The notes below the pieces were generated by a model. The model ran no database searches and was not told where the DNA came from. It saw nothing but the letters and a program-made list of their open reading frames with translations. From NCBI RefSeq assembly GCF_018130145.1, contig NZ_JAFCMB010000001.1:930001-994000 (forward strand): DNA of 64,000 nt, written 5' to 3'. The translations under genes and the position numbers were made by a program. The stretch is from Bradyrhizobium sp. AUGA SZCCT0176. GTDB taxonomy: Bacteria; Pseudomonadota; Alphaproteobacteria; Rhizobiales; Xanthobacteraceae. Shown one piece after another: positions 35,413-44,421 of the stretch (position 1 is the stretch's first letter; the number at the start of each line of letters is the position of its first letter).

Positions 35413-35899
35413 GCCTTTGTTCTTTCCGGTGTGATCCGCCGCATTGCGTGAGGCAATCAGCGACGCACCAAGCGTACGAGCGACTGCTCCGCAGTCAATG
35501 AAATGGCTGACTGAATATTTTGATGCACCGGCAATGATCGCCTCGCTACTCACGCGCGAATAAAAATTGTCTGCTGTGCGGCTTGAACTCGTTCGAAATC
35601 GGAAGAATTGAATCGATGCGGAAGCGCTGCATATTTTGCGAGCGCGCAAAAACCGTTTCATCGCACGTCGATATCAATGTGGAGATAATCTCTCCGTTCG
35701 CTTTCACATTCAAAATTCCATTTCATTGACGACGGCGTTGCTGCCGCGCATCATTTGAACGTCAGATCAACGGGGCGAGATCGGAGTCTCGCGGGGATTG
35801 AACCGAATAACCGATCGCCAGTGTGGAACATAACGGGCCGCAGCATCCACGTGCTGCGCCGACGGCGGCGCCATGCCGTTTTGAGAGCAGGAGTGCAGG
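35413..35899. other. Gene-free divergent regulatory region
   Basis: It lies between two divergent binding-protein genes of the sulfur island. The stretch 35480-35750 is visibly AT-richer than the genes around it (for example GAATAAAAATTGTCTG and CATTCAAAATTCCATTTC). It should hold both promoters and a sulfur-status operator, but no specific box is claimed. Confidence 0.5.
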
Positions 35900-37000
35900 A
35901 TGTCACGAGATGGAAAGAACGACGTAACGCGGCTGGATCGCCGAACGCTGTTGCGCGGCGGAGCTGCCGCGGCGCTCGCCGCGCCGCTAGGCGTGTTTGG
36001 CGCGCAAGCCTTCCCGTTTCGTGCGGCCACGCCCGGCATCGACTTCTCGGAGTTTCCGATCTGCAGGACCGCTTCCAACGCGCCGGCGCTCACCGGGGCG
36101 CCGCGAAAGCTGAAACTGTCATGGAATGCCGGCGCGGTCTGCCTCGTGCCGGTTCCGGTGGCGATCGACCAGGGCATCTTCAAGAAACACAATCTCGACG
36201 TCGAACTGATCAACTACAGCGGCTCGACCGATCAGTTGCTGGAAGCGATCGCGACCGGCAAGAGCGACGCGGGGCTCGGCATGGCGTTGCGCTGGCTGAA
36301 GCCGCTGGAGCAGGGGTTTGACGTCAAGATCGCGGCTGGAACCCATGGCGGCTGCATGCGCGTGTTGTCGCGCACCAATTCCGGTGTCGACAAGCTGACC
36401 GACCTCAAGGGCAAGATCGTCGCGGTTGGCGATCTCGGCGGGCCGGACAAGAATTTCTTTTCGATCCAGCTTGCCAAACAGGGCATCGATCCCAACAAGG
36501 ATGTCGACTGGCGCGCCTATCCCGGCAATCTGCTGCAGCTCGCTGTCGAGAAGGGCGAGGTTCAGGCGTTCCTCGCCTCCGATCCGATTGCCCATATCTG
36601 GCTGAAGGACAGCGCCTACAAGGAGGTCGCTTCCAACCTCGACGGTGAATACAAGGACAAGACCTGCTGCATCCTCGGATTGCGCGGCAGCCTGGTTCGC
36701 GAAGAACCGCAGGTCGCACGCGCCATCACGCAGGCGCTGCTCGATGCCGCCATGTTCACCGCGCAAAACCCCGACGTGGCCGCGGCTTCGTTCCAGCCTT
36801 ACGCCCCCAAGACGGCGAGCCTGCAGGATCTGCAGGCGATGGTCCGTTACCACACCCATCATCACCATCCCGTCGGCGAAGTGTTGAAGCGGGAACTGAA
36901 GGCTTATGCGGACGACCTGAAGAGCGTTTCGGTCTTCAAGGCCAGCACCGACACGGCGAAATTTGCGGAGCGGATCTATGTCGACGTATTCGGCGTCTAA
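35900..37000 (+). CDS. ABC binding protein, NitT/TauT-sulfonate type, Tat-exported (2 of 6)
   Basis: Periplasmic binding protein of 366 aa. A clear twin-arginine signal occupies about residues 1-42 (LDRRTLLRGGAAAALAAPLG). The core has LKLSWNAGAVCLVPVPVAID, TDQLLEAIATGKSDAGLG and TDLKGKIVAVGDLGGPDKNF, the NitT/TauT pattern. It is less SsuA-like than the other five. ATG 35900 has GGAG 7 bases before it. Its end overlaps the permease gene by 23 bases. The operon 35900-42063 follows in one direction. Confidence 0.88.
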   Translation: MSRDGKNDVTRLDRRTLLRGGAAAALAAPLGVFGAQAFPFRAATPGIDFSEFPICRTASNAPALTGAPRKLKLSWNAGAVCLVPVPVAIDQGIFKKHNLDVELINYSGSTDQLLEAIATGKSDAGLGMALRWLKPLEQGFDVKIAAGTHGGCMRVLSRTNSGVDKLTDLKGKIVAVGDLGGPDKNFFSIQLAKQGIDPNKDVDWRAYPGNLLQLAVEKGEVQAFLASDPIAHIWLKDSAYKEVASNLDGEYKDKTCCILGLRGSLVREEPQVARAITQALLDAAMFTAQNPDVAAASFQPYAPKTASLQDLQAMVRYHTHHHHPVGEVLKRELKAYADDLKSVSVFKASTDTAKFAERIYVDVFGV

Positions 37001-38018
37001 GACGGTCGCGCTGGCGCAATCGGCGGAAGAAGGCGCAGCACTTTCAGGGCGGCCGCTGTCGCTGGCGTTCTCCCTTCCGGCAGGCGGGACTGGCGTGTTC
37101 GCAAGCCTGGCGTGGGTCGGGTTTGGCATATCGTGCCTGTGGTGGCCGGATATCGGCGACTGGACGCGCACCCATCAGCTTGCCGCCGCTGCCTTCGTCA
37201 TCTCCGGCGCCATTTTCCTGGCGACGGTGGCGGGCAGCCGGCTCGGGCGGTTCAATGCCGGCCTGCAACGGCGTGCGCCGTGGCTGCTGGTATCGGCGTT
37301 GTTCCTGACGCTGTGGGAAGTCGCGACCGCAAAGTTCGGGTGGCTGCCGCTGCCGTTCTTTCCGCCGCCGCAGTCCATCATCGAGGTCTACACCGATGAT
37401 CTGCCCAAGCTGCTCGACAGCATTTTTGCTTCCGTAAAGCTTCAGCTCGGCGGATACGTCATTGGCGCCACCGTCGGCTTCCTGACCGGTGTGTCGATCG
37501 GCTGGTCGCGCAGCGTCGGTTACTGGGTGCATCCGGTGCTGCGGTTCATCGGCCCGTTGCCGGCGACGGCATGGTTGCCGATCGCGTTCTTCACGTTTCC
37601 GTCGAGCTGGAGCGCCTCCACCTTCCTGATCGCGCTGGCGACCGGATTTCCGGTCACGGTGCTGACCTGGTCCGGCGTCGCAAGCGTCAGCAACGCGTAT
37701 TACGACGTGGCGCGGACGCTCGGCGCGAAGCCGTCGTTCCTGGTGCTGAAGGTCGCGATTCCCGCAGCCTTGCCGCATGTGTTCGTTGGCCTGTTCATGG
37801 GCCTAGGATCGTCGTTTGCGGTGCTGGTCGTCGCCGAGATGATCGGCGTCAAGGCCGGGCTCGGCTGGTATCTGCAATGGGCGCAGGGCTGGGCGGCGTA
37901 TGCCAACATGTATGCCGCGTTGATCGTGATGTCGCTGCTGTGCTCGGGCGCGATCACGCTGCTGTTCCGGACGCGCGACCGCCTGCTGATCTGGCAGAAG
38001 GGAGTCGTCAAATGGTAG
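36978..38018 (+). CDS. ABC transporter permease, SsuC/TauC type
   Basis: Inner-membrane permease of 346 aa with about seven helices, longer than the usual SsuC (about 260) because of an extra N-terminal pair of helices. The EAA loop between helices is YYDVARTLGAKPSFLVLKVA, followed by IPAALPHVFVGLFMGLG. ATG 36978 has GGAG 7 bases before it and overlaps the preceding gene. Its stop overlaps the ATPase start (ATGGTAG). It forms an importer with the ATPase and one or more of the binding proteins. Confidence 0.9.
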   Translation: MSTYSASKTVALAQSAEEGAALSGRPLSLAFSLPAGGTGVFASLAWVGFGISCLWWPDIGDWTRTHQLAAAAFVISGAIFLATVAGSRLGRFNAGLQRRAPWLLVSALFLTLWEVATAKFGWLPLPFFPPPQSIIEVYTDDLPKLLDSIFASVKLQLGGYVIGATVGFLTGVSIGWSRSVGYWVHPVLRFIGPLPATAWLPIAFFTFPSSWSASTFLIALATGFPVTVLTWSGVASVSNAYYDVARTLGAKPSFLVLKVAIPAALPHVFVGLFMGLGSSFAVLVVAEMIGVKAGLGWYLQWAQGWAAYANMYAALIVMSLLCSGAITLLFRTRDRLLIWQKGVVKW

Positions 38019-38809
38019 CGCATGCCTTGGCCGAAGCGGTCACCTATCCGGCCGTCGGCGCCTCGCTCGATGTCGAACGCATCAGCCACGCCTTTGACAT
38101 CGACGGCAATGTCTTGCCGGTGCTCGACGATGTCAATTTCAACGTCAAGCCCGGTGAGTTCATCGCACTGCTCGGTCCCTCCGGCTGCGGCAAGTCGACC
38201 TTGCTGCGGCTGGTCGCGGGGCTCGAGGCGCCGCGATCGGGCGTGCTCCGCGAGGACGGCGATCCCGTCACCGGACCGTTCCCATCCCGGGTCGTGGTGT
38301 TTCAGGATCCAACACTGTTTCCGTGGCGAACGGTCTGGAACAACGTCGCGCTTGGGCTGGAGGCGCAGGGCATCCTGAAGAGCCAGCGGCAGCGTGTCGA
38401 TGCCGCGCTTGACCTCGTCGGGCTGTCGCAATTTCGCAATGCCTATCCGCATCAATTGTCTGGTGGTATGGCGCAGCGTGTCGCGCTGGCGCGGGCGCTG
38501 GTGAACGATCCAAAGATCCTCATCCTCGATGAGCCGCTCGGCAAGCTGGATTCCTTGACGCGGATCACGATGCAGGCTGAAATCGTGGCGCTGTGGCAGC
38601 GCAAGGGATTTACCACGCTGCTAGTGACCCATGACGTCGAGGAAGCCTTGTTCCTCGCCAACCGCGTCATCGTGTTCAGTGATCGTCCCGCGCGCATCAA
38701 GGCCGACATCGCGGTCGATCGGCCGTATCCGCGGCACCGCGGTGATCCCAGGCTGGCGGAGCTGCGCCGTAACATCCTTGGCCTGCTCGGATTGGATGCC
38801 ACATGGTGA
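38012..38809 (+). CDS. ABC transporter ATPase, SsuB/TauB type
   Basis: Cytoplasmic ATPase of 265 aa. Walker A is GPSGCGKST (about residues 51-59), the signature is [15 protein letters not shown] and Walker B is ILILDEPLG, with the switch His in LVTHDVEEA. ATG 38012 was chosen because GGGAG precedes it. It overlaps the permease end by 7 bases and the next gene by 7 bases (ATGGTGA), so the operon is translationally coupled. Confidence 0.93.
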   Translation: MVAHALAEAVTYPAVGASLDVERISHAFDIDGNVLPVLDDVNFNVKPGEFIALLGPSGCGKSTLLRLVAGLEAPRSGVLREDGDPVTGPFPSRVVVFQDPTLFPWRTVWNNVALGLEAQGILKSQRQRVDAALDLVGLSQFRNAYPHQLSGGMAQRVALARALVNDPKILILDEPLGKLDSLTRITMQAEIVALWQRKGFTTLLVTHDVEEALFLANRVIVFSDRPARIKADIAVDRPYPRHRGDPRLAELRRNILGLLGLDATW

Positions 38810-39987
38810 GCGCGATCAACAGTTCGATACGCAAGGAGCCGCCGGCGGAGGCCGCGCCGGTGCCGTACGATTGCGCGCGGGCGCTGGCTTCCGAATTCGC
38901 AGCGCGCGCTGCGCAGCATGATCGCGACGCCAGTTTTCCGTTCGAGAATTTCAAGGAGCTTGCCGAGGCGGGATTGTTGGCGCTGACCGTGCCGACGGCG
39001 CTCGGCGGCCACGGCGCGGGTGCGCTCGATACGGCGCGCATCCTCGGCATCTTCGGCAAGGCCGATCCATCGACGGCGCTGGTGCTGTCGATGCACTACA
39101 TCCAGCATCTGGTGATGGCGCGCAGCACACGCTGGCCGGGGCGTCTCTCCCGCAAGCTGGCGCGGGAGGCGGTCGACGGCGTGGCGCTGATCAATGCGCT
39201 GCGGGTCGAGCCGGATCTGGGCTCGCCTGCGCGCGGCGGACTGCCGGCGACGATCGCGCGGAGAACCGAGACGGGCTGGCGGCTCTCTGGCCGCAAGGTC
39301 TATTCGACCGGTGCGCCGATCCTGAAATGGTATGCGGTGTGGGCGAAGACGGACGAGCCGGAAACGCGCGTCGGTCTGTTCCTGGTGCCTGCGGGATTGC
39401 CGGGGACGCGGATTATCGAAACGTGGGACCACCTTGGCCTGCGTGCCAGCGGCAGCCATGACGTCGTGTTCGAAGACGTCGTGTTCCCGCTCGACCATGA
39501 GATCGACGTCCGCGCGCCCGAGGATTGGCGGGTGCCGGATTTCACCCAGTCCGTGGTGCATGCGATCTTCGTCGCCGCGATCTATGACGGTGTCGCCCGC
39601 GCCGCGCGCGACTGGCTGGTCGAATTCCTCAGGAATCGGAAGCCGTCCAACCTCGGCGCATCGCTGGCGACGCTGCCGAGGGTGCAGGAGATCGTCGGCG
39701 GCATCGAGGCGCGTCTTGCCGTCAATGCCCGCCTGATCGACAGCTTTGCGGGCGATTTCGACGATGGCGTGCAGCTCAGCGCCTCCGAATCCAGCATCGT
39801 CAAGCTCACGGTCACCAACAACGCGGTCGCGATTCTCGAAGACGCGCTGTCGCTGACCAGCAATCACGGCCTCACGCGCGCCAATCCGCTGGAGCGGCAT
39901 TATCGCGATGTCCTGTGCGGGCGGGTTCACACGCCGCAGGATGACGCCACCCGCGTCAACGCCGGACGTCTGGCGCTCGGCGTCTGA
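38803..39987 (+). CDS. Acyl-CoA-dehydrogenase-fold monooxygenase, SfnB/DszC-like
   Basis: Flavoprotein of 394 aa with the acyl-CoA dehydrogenase fold: helical N-domain (FENFKELAEAGLLALTVPTA), the middle beta domain (WRLSGRKVYSTGAPI) and a helical C-domain ending NHGLTRANPLERHYRDVL. It looks like the FMNH2-dependent DszC/SfnB branch that attacks organosulfur compounds, because of its position in a sulfonate operon; true acyl-CoA dehydrogenases would have a catalytic Glu, which I cannot place. It overlaps the ATPase end. The reduced flavin probably comes from a separate reductase. Confidence 0.8.
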   Translation: MVSAINSSIRKEPPAEAAPVPYDCARALASEFAARAAQHDRDASFPFENFKELAEAGLLALTVPTALGGHGAGALDTARILGIFGKADPSTALVLSMHYIQHLVMARSTRWPGRLSRKLAREAVDGVALINALRVEPDLGSPARGGLPATIARRTETGWRLSGRKVYSTGAPILKWYAVWAKTDEPETRVGLFLVPAGLPGTRIIETWDHLGLRASGSHDVVFEDVVFPLDHEIDVRAPEDWRVPDFTQSVVHAIFVAAIYDGVARAARDWLVEFLRNRKPSNLGASLATLPRVQEIVGGIEARLAVNARLIDSFAGDFDDGVQLSASESSIVKLTVTNNAVAILEDALSLTSNHGLTRANPLERHYRDVLCGRVHTPQDDATRVNAGRLALGV

Positions 39988-40024
39988 ATATCAACGAACC
40001 AATCCCAAACTCTGGAGCAAGCTC

Positions 40025-41125
40025 ATGTCAGTGGAATTCATCGGATACATCGGCAGCAATTATTCGTCCGAAATCGTCGTGCGGAACGGCCCGATTCTCG
40101 ATCGGTACTATATCGAGGCCGTTGCCAAGGCGCATCAGAACGCAGGCTTTGATCGCGCGCTGCTGGCGTTCCATTCCACCACCCCGGACGGGCTTCAGAT
40201 CGGCCAGCACGTGCTTGGTGTGACCGACAAGCTCAACGTCCTGATCGCACAGCGCCCCGGCTTCACCGCGCCGACGCTCCTGGCGCGGCAGCTGGCGACC
40301 ATCGATCAACTGTCCGGTGGACGGGTTGCCCTGCATGTCATCACCGGCGGCAACGCTACCGAACTGCGGCAGGACGGCAACGTCATCGACGACAAGGACG
40401 AGCGCTACGCCCGCACCAGCGAGTTCCTGGACGTGGTTCGCGCCGAATGGAGCAGCGAAAAGCCGTTCACCTATGAAGGAAAATATTATCAGGTGCAGAA
40501 CGGCTTCTCGCAGCTGAAGCCGTACCGCAGCGAGGGCATCCCGATCTTTGTCGGCGGCGGTTCGGACGCGGCAATCGAGGTCGCGGGCAAGCATGCGGAT
40601 ACGTTTGCGCTGTGGGGCGAATCCTATGCGCAGGTACGTGATGTGACGTCGCGGGTCCGCGCCGCGGCTGCGAAACATGGCCGGCCGACGCCGCGCTTCA
40701 GCCTGTCGGTGCGTCCGATCCTCGCCGATACCGAGGAGAAGGCCTGGGCCAAGGCCGATGAAATTCTGGCGCGCGCCACCGCGCTGCAGGACAAGACCGG
40801 ATATCGCAAGCCCGCGGACGGCCATGCCACCGCCGGCGCGAAGCGGCTGCTGGCGCTGGCCGAGCAGGGCACCCGGATCGACAAGCGGCTATGGACCGAG
40901 ATCGCCAAACTCACCGGCGCCAACAGCAACACCACGGCGCTGGTAGGCACGCCCGAACAGGTCGCCGAAGTCTTTGGCGACTATTACGATCTCGGCATCA
41001 GCCACTTCCTGATTCGCGGCTTCGATCCCCTGATCGATGCCATCGACTACGGCCGCGAACTGATCCCGCTGACGCGTCAACTGATCGCCGGACGCAGTGT
41101 TGCCCGGGGAGTGGCAGCGGAATGA
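40025..41125 (+). CDS. LLM-class flavin-dependent monooxygenase (SsuD-like)
   Basis: Cytoplasmic FMNH2-dependent enzyme of 366 aa. It begins VEFIGYIGSNYSSEIVV and has TIDQLSGGRVALHVITGGNA, FVGGGSDAAIEVAGKHADTF and the TALVGTPEQVAEVFGDYYDL end, like alkanesulfonate and related monooxygenases. ATG 40025 has GGAG 7 bases upstream; a longer frame from 39908 was rejected. The stop overlaps the next start (ATGA). It is distinct from the second enzyme at 46361, so the island has two luciferase-like desulfonating candidates. Confidence 0.9.
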   Translation: MSVEFIGYIGSNYSSEIVVRNGPILDRYYIEAVAKAHQNAGFDRALLAFHSTTPDGLQIGQHVLGVTDKLNVLIAQRPGFTAPTLLARQLATIDQLSGGRVALHVITGGNATELRQDGNVIDDKDERYARTSEFLDVVRAEWSSEKPFTYEGKYYQVQNGFSQLKPYRSEGIPIFVGGGSDAAIEVAGKHADTFALWGESYAQVRDVTSRVRAAAAKHGRPTPRFSLSVRPILADTEEKAWAKADEILARATALQDKTGYRKPADGHATAGAKRLLALAEQGTRIDKRLWTEIAKLTGANSNTTALVGTPEQVAEVFGDYYDLGISHFLIRGFDPLIDAIDYGRELIPLTRQLIAGRSVARGVAAE

Positions 41126-42063
41126 TGCGCGCCATTCTCGTTGCGGGCCTGCTGCTGGGTGCGATTGCCTCGGCGGATGCCCAGACCACCCTGCGGGTCG
41201 GCGATCAAAAGGGGAATTCGCAGGCCGTGATGGAAGCTGCCGGCGTCCTCAGGGATGTTCCCTACAAGATCGAGTGGAAGGAATTCCCGGCCGCGGCGCC
41301 GCTATTGGAAGCGTTAAGCGCGGGCGCGATCGAAACCGGCCTGGTCGGCGACGCGCCGTTCACCTTCGCCGCGGCGGCCAACGTTCCGGTGAAAGCCATC
41401 GCGGCGATCCGGCAGAGCCGCGAGGGTCTCGCGGTGCTGGTCCAGAAGGACTCAGCCGTCCGCGACTTCGAAAGCCTGAAAGGCAAGAAGATCGCGACCG
41501 GCCGTGGCTCGATCGGTCATCAACTGATTCTCGCAGCCCTCGAATCGAAGGGCTGGTCGACCAGCGACGTCCAGATCGTGTTCCTCGCGCCATCGGACGC
41601 CAAGGTTGCGTATACGCAAGGCTCCGTCGATGCCTGGTCGACATGGGAGCCGTATGTGAGTCAGGAAGAAGTCCTGTTCCAGTCGCGGCGCGTGATCACG
41701 GCTGAGGGACTGACGCCGGGACTGGGCTTCCAGGTCGCGACGCCGAACGCGATCCGCGACAAGCGGCCGGAACTGGAAGATTTTGTCAGGCGGCTGACGG
41801 CCGCGCGGGCGTGGTCACAGACCAATGTCAGCGCCTACGCCGAGACGTGGGGCAGGCTGATGAGCATTCCGCCCGCGGTGCCGCTGAACTGGCTGAGCCG
41901 GGCGAAAATCCGCGTCGCGCCGATCGATGACGGCGTGGTGGCCGACGAGCAGCAAACCATCGATCTCTATTTCCGCTCGGGCCTGATCAAGCAGAAGCTC
42001 AACGCCGCCGACATCGTCGACCGCTCGTTCTCCGGGGCGATCGGCAAGGGCGCGGGTCTTTAG
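41122..42063 (+). CDS. Sulfonate-type ABC binding protein (3 of 6)
   Basis: Periplasmic binding protein of 313 aa. A short Sec signal (residues 1-21, AILVAGLLLGAIASADAQ) is followed by TTLRVGDQKGNSQAVMEAAG and YKIEWKEFPAAAPLLEALSAG. These features pair it with the protein at 34429-35412. ATG 41122 overlaps the luciferase-like gene; ATG 41125 is equally possible. It is the last gene of the first operon, so this operon carries two different binding proteins for one permease/ATPase. Confidence 0.9.
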   Translation: MMRAILVAGLLLGAIASADAQTTLRVGDQKGNSQAVMEAAGVLRDVPYKIEWKEFPAAAPLLEALSAGAIETGLVGDAPFTFAAAANVPVKAIAAIRQSREGLAVLVQKDSAVRDFESLKGKKIATGRGSIGHQLILAALESKGWSTSDVQIVFLAPSDAKVAYTQGSVDAWSTWEPYVSQEEVLFQSRRVITAEGLTPGLGFQVATPNAIRDKRPELEDFVRRLTAARAWSQTNVSAYAETWGRLMSIPPAVPLNWLSRAKIRVAPIDDGVVADEQQTIDLYFRSGLIKQKLNAADIVDRSFSGAIGKGAGL

Positions 42064-42154
42064 GCTGGCGAAGGCGGTCCGCGCAGGAAGTCTTTCTCCG
42101 GCAGCCGCTAATTTCGAAACGGCAGCCAGCTTGTGTGGAATTATTTTCTGAATA

Positions 42155-42173
42155 GCATTGTCGATAGCAATGC
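42155..42173. promoter_or_regulatory. Inverted repeat before the Lrp gene
   Basis: GCATTG and CAATGC are separated by 7 bases (TCGATAG), 21 bases upstream of the start codon. The position suits auto-regulation. Confidence 0.45.
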
Positions 42174-42194
42174 ATTTGGAAGAAAGTTTTACAT

Positions 42195-42704
42195 ATGAGC
42201 GAAGTTGTTACGTCTGGCCCGGAACAGACCCGCCGCATCGATGCGATCGACCGCAAGATCCTGCGGGTACTTCAGGAAGACGCATCGCTGTCGGTAGCCG
42301 AGATCGGGGAGCGCGTCGGGCTTTCCTCCACGCCGTGCTGGAAGCGCGTCCAGCGCATGGAGAACGAGGGCATCATCACCGGCAAGGTCGCGCTGGTCGA
42401 CCAGAACAAGATCGGCCTCGGGCTGTCGGTGTTCGTGTCGGTGGAGAGCGACGATCATTCAGATGCGTGGCTGAAGAAATTCGCGGCCGCCGTCAGCGCC
42501 ATGCCTGAAGTCATCGAGTTCTATCGTATGGCCGGGGACGTGGACTATGTGCTGCGCGTGGTCGTCGCCGACATGCGGAGCTATGATCTTTTCTACAAGA
42601 AGCTGATCGGCGCCGTCGCGCTGAAGAATGTGACCTCGCGGTTCGCGATGGAAAAGATCAAGTCGGTCACCGCATTGCCGGTTCCGGCGTTCGAGGCGGC
42701 ATAG
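42195..42704 (+). CDS. Lrp/AsnC-family transcriptional regulator
   Basis: DNA-binding regulator of 169 aa. The N-terminal winged HTH is LSVAEIGERVGLSSTPCWKR (about residues 34-53), followed by the RAM/ferredoxin-like effector domain with DYVLRVVVADM. Lrp-type proteins form octamers and sense small ligands, often amino acids. It is placed in the middle of the sulfonate cluster, 131 bases after the first operon, with an inverted repeat in its leader. It may control the island, which is inference. Confidence 0.92.
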   Translation: MSEVVTSGPEQTRRIDAIDRKILRVLQEDASLSVAEIGERVGLSSTPCWKRVQRMENEGIITGKVALVDQNKIGLGLSVFVSVESDDHSDAWLKKFAAAVSAMPEVIEFYRMAGDVDYVLRVVVADMRSYDLFYKKLIGAVALKNVTSRFAMEKIKSVTALPVPAFEAA

Positions 42705-42765
42705 AAGCCGCCTCGCTTAGAGCGTGTTTAGTTTATGTCTGGTTGCGAGCCACGAAGAAGGTGCG

Positions 42766-42967
42766 CTCCCTCTCCCGCTTGCGGGGGAGGCGCAGGCGGC
42801 CTACGGCCGCCGTCCTTGAGCTTAAGAACGCCGATGCGTAGCATCGGCTATGGGTGGGGGTGTCTCCACAATTGACACTCCCCGTGTGGAGAGAGCCCCC
42901 ACCCGGCGCTTCGCGCCGACCTAAGAGCGAGCTTCGCTCGTCTCGACCCCCGCAAGCGGGAGAGGTG
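42766..42967. repeat. 202-bp inverted-repeat element between convergent genes
   Basis: CTCCCTCTCCCGCTTGCGGG at the left pairs with CCCCCGCAAGCGGGAGAGG at the right. Inside are smaller pairs (GGCGGCCTACGGCCGCC, GCCGATGCGTAGCATCGGC, GGTGGGGG/CCCCCACC). The 314-base gap 42705-43018 holds no gene. Confidence 0.85.
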
Positions 42968-43018
42968 CAGCGAGTCTGCCGCCACACCATTCAACCCAAC
43001 ATCATGCCACCGGTTCGA

Positions 43019-44008
43019 TCAGTCGCGCTTCGGCGTCCAGATCTTCGCATCGCCCGCGTTGACCTTTACTGGCAGCAATCCTTCCGCAAAGAACGCGTCG
43101 GCAATGCGTTGCTGTTCGGACAGGCCGGGCGCTGTGACGATTCCGACCTTGTAGGAACGGTGACTGTTGGCTTCCTTCACCGTCGCCGCATCGATGCCCC
43201 AGAGCCCCGACAGCAATTTGGCCGCGTCATCCTGATGCGCCTTGACCCATTTACCGGTCTCGTCGAGCTTGCCGAAGATGGCATTGAGCACGTCACCGCG
43301 CCGATCGGCAAATGCAGCCGACGACAGATAGTAGCGCTTGTAGCTCGCAAGGCCGTTGCTGCCGTCGGACAGCACCCGCGCGTTGGACTGGCGCTGGGCG
43401 CCGGTCAGGAACGGATCCCAGGCCACCCACGCATCGACATTTCCGCCGATGAAGGCGGCGCGGCCGTCGGCCGGCGTCAGATAGGCCGGCGAGATATCCT
43501 TGAAGCTCAGGCCCGATTTGGCCAGCGCGGCGAGCAGCAGGAAATGACTGCCGGCGCCTTTTGTCACCGCGACCTTCTTGCCCTTCAGGTCGGCCAGCGT
43601 CTTGATGGGCGATTCCGCGCCGACCAGAATGGCCTGCGCCGACGGGGAAGCGGCTTCCTCCGCGATATAGGCAAGCCTGGCGCCTGCGGCCTGCGCGAAC
43701 AGCGGCACGGTATCGGCGACATCGGCGCCGAAGTCGATGTTGCCGGTGTTGATCGCTTCCAGCAGCGGCAGGCCGCTGGTGAATTCATGCCAGGAGACGC
43801 GGACGCCGAGCGGCGCGAGCGCCTTCTCCAGCTCGCCATTGGTCTTCAGGATGGCCGTCAGCGTCGAGGATTTTTGATAGCCGATGCGAATTGTATCGGA
43901 CGGCGGCGTCTGCGCGGCCACGGATGTTGCTGAAACGACCGCGATGGCTGCGATGGCTCCGATGATCGATGCGGTGCGGTTGCCCATGGAGTTTGATCTG
44001 CCTGACAT
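43019..44008 (-). CDS. Sulfonate-type ABC binding protein (4 of 6)
   Basis: Periplasmic SsuA-like protein of 329 aa. The signal is about residues 1-36 (ASIIGAIAAIAVVSATSVAA). The mature part begins DTIRIGYQKSSTLTAILKT and has FTSGLPLLEAINTGNIDFG and [22 protein letters not shown] 44008 is used; ATG 43987 is just as plausible since neither has a good ribosome site. It is alone on the minus strand, divergent from the next binding protein. Confidence 0.9.
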   Translation of the reverse strand: MSGRSNSMGNRTASIIGAIAAIAVVSATSVAAQTPPSDTIRIGYQKSSTLTAILKTNGELEKALAPLGVRVSWHEFTSGLPLLEAINTGNIDFGADVADTVPLFAQAAGARLAYIAEEAASPSAQAILVGAESPIKTLADLKGKKVAVTKGAGSHFLLLAALAKSGLSFKDISPAYLTPADGRAAFIGGNVDAWVAWDPFLTGAQRQSNARVLSDGSNGLASYKRYYLSSAAFADRRGDVLNAIFGKLDETGKWVKAHQDDAAKLLSGLWGIDAATVKEANSHRSYKVGIVTAPGLSEQQRIADAFFAEGLLPVKVNAGDAKIWTPKRD

Positions 44009-44421
44009 TAAAGGGATCAAAACAAGCTAGAGGCCGCGCAACCGCGGTCAATAGAACCGTTCGTTCTTGTTGTCACGCGATCCGCATGACGATGCTACGC
44101 CGGTCGGCATTCGCAGAGAGAAATTCCAGGCGCATATTTGATAGGCGTTCGTCGATCTCGGCGGCGGTCGCTTATGACTTTGGGTGGATCAGGTTCCGTC
44201 GCTGCCCAATTCAAGATTAACGAATTGGCTTCGGGTAAGCGTCAAGAAAAATGCGTCGTTGTAAATCGTGTTCCGGCAATAAACGCGTCGTCGCGAGCCA
44301 GACTAACAGTGCCGTCATTGCTATTTTTGCGGAGCACTCGACAGCGTTTCAAAGCGCCACCATCATCTCTTGCATCGCATGATCGCGCACCGCCGCGAGC
44401 ATGATCGTTCAGGAGAATGTG
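44009..44421. other. Gene-free divergent regulatory region
   Basis: It separates two divergent binding-protein genes. GCATGATCG occurs at 44377 and again at 44399, a 22-base step, just before the ribosome site of the 44422 gene. The rest shows no gene and no long repeat. Confidence 0.5.

Noticed and set aside
42733..42990. An 85-codon minus-strand frame between the Lrp gene and the binding-protein gene
   Set aside because: It lies within the 202-bp inverted-repeat element.
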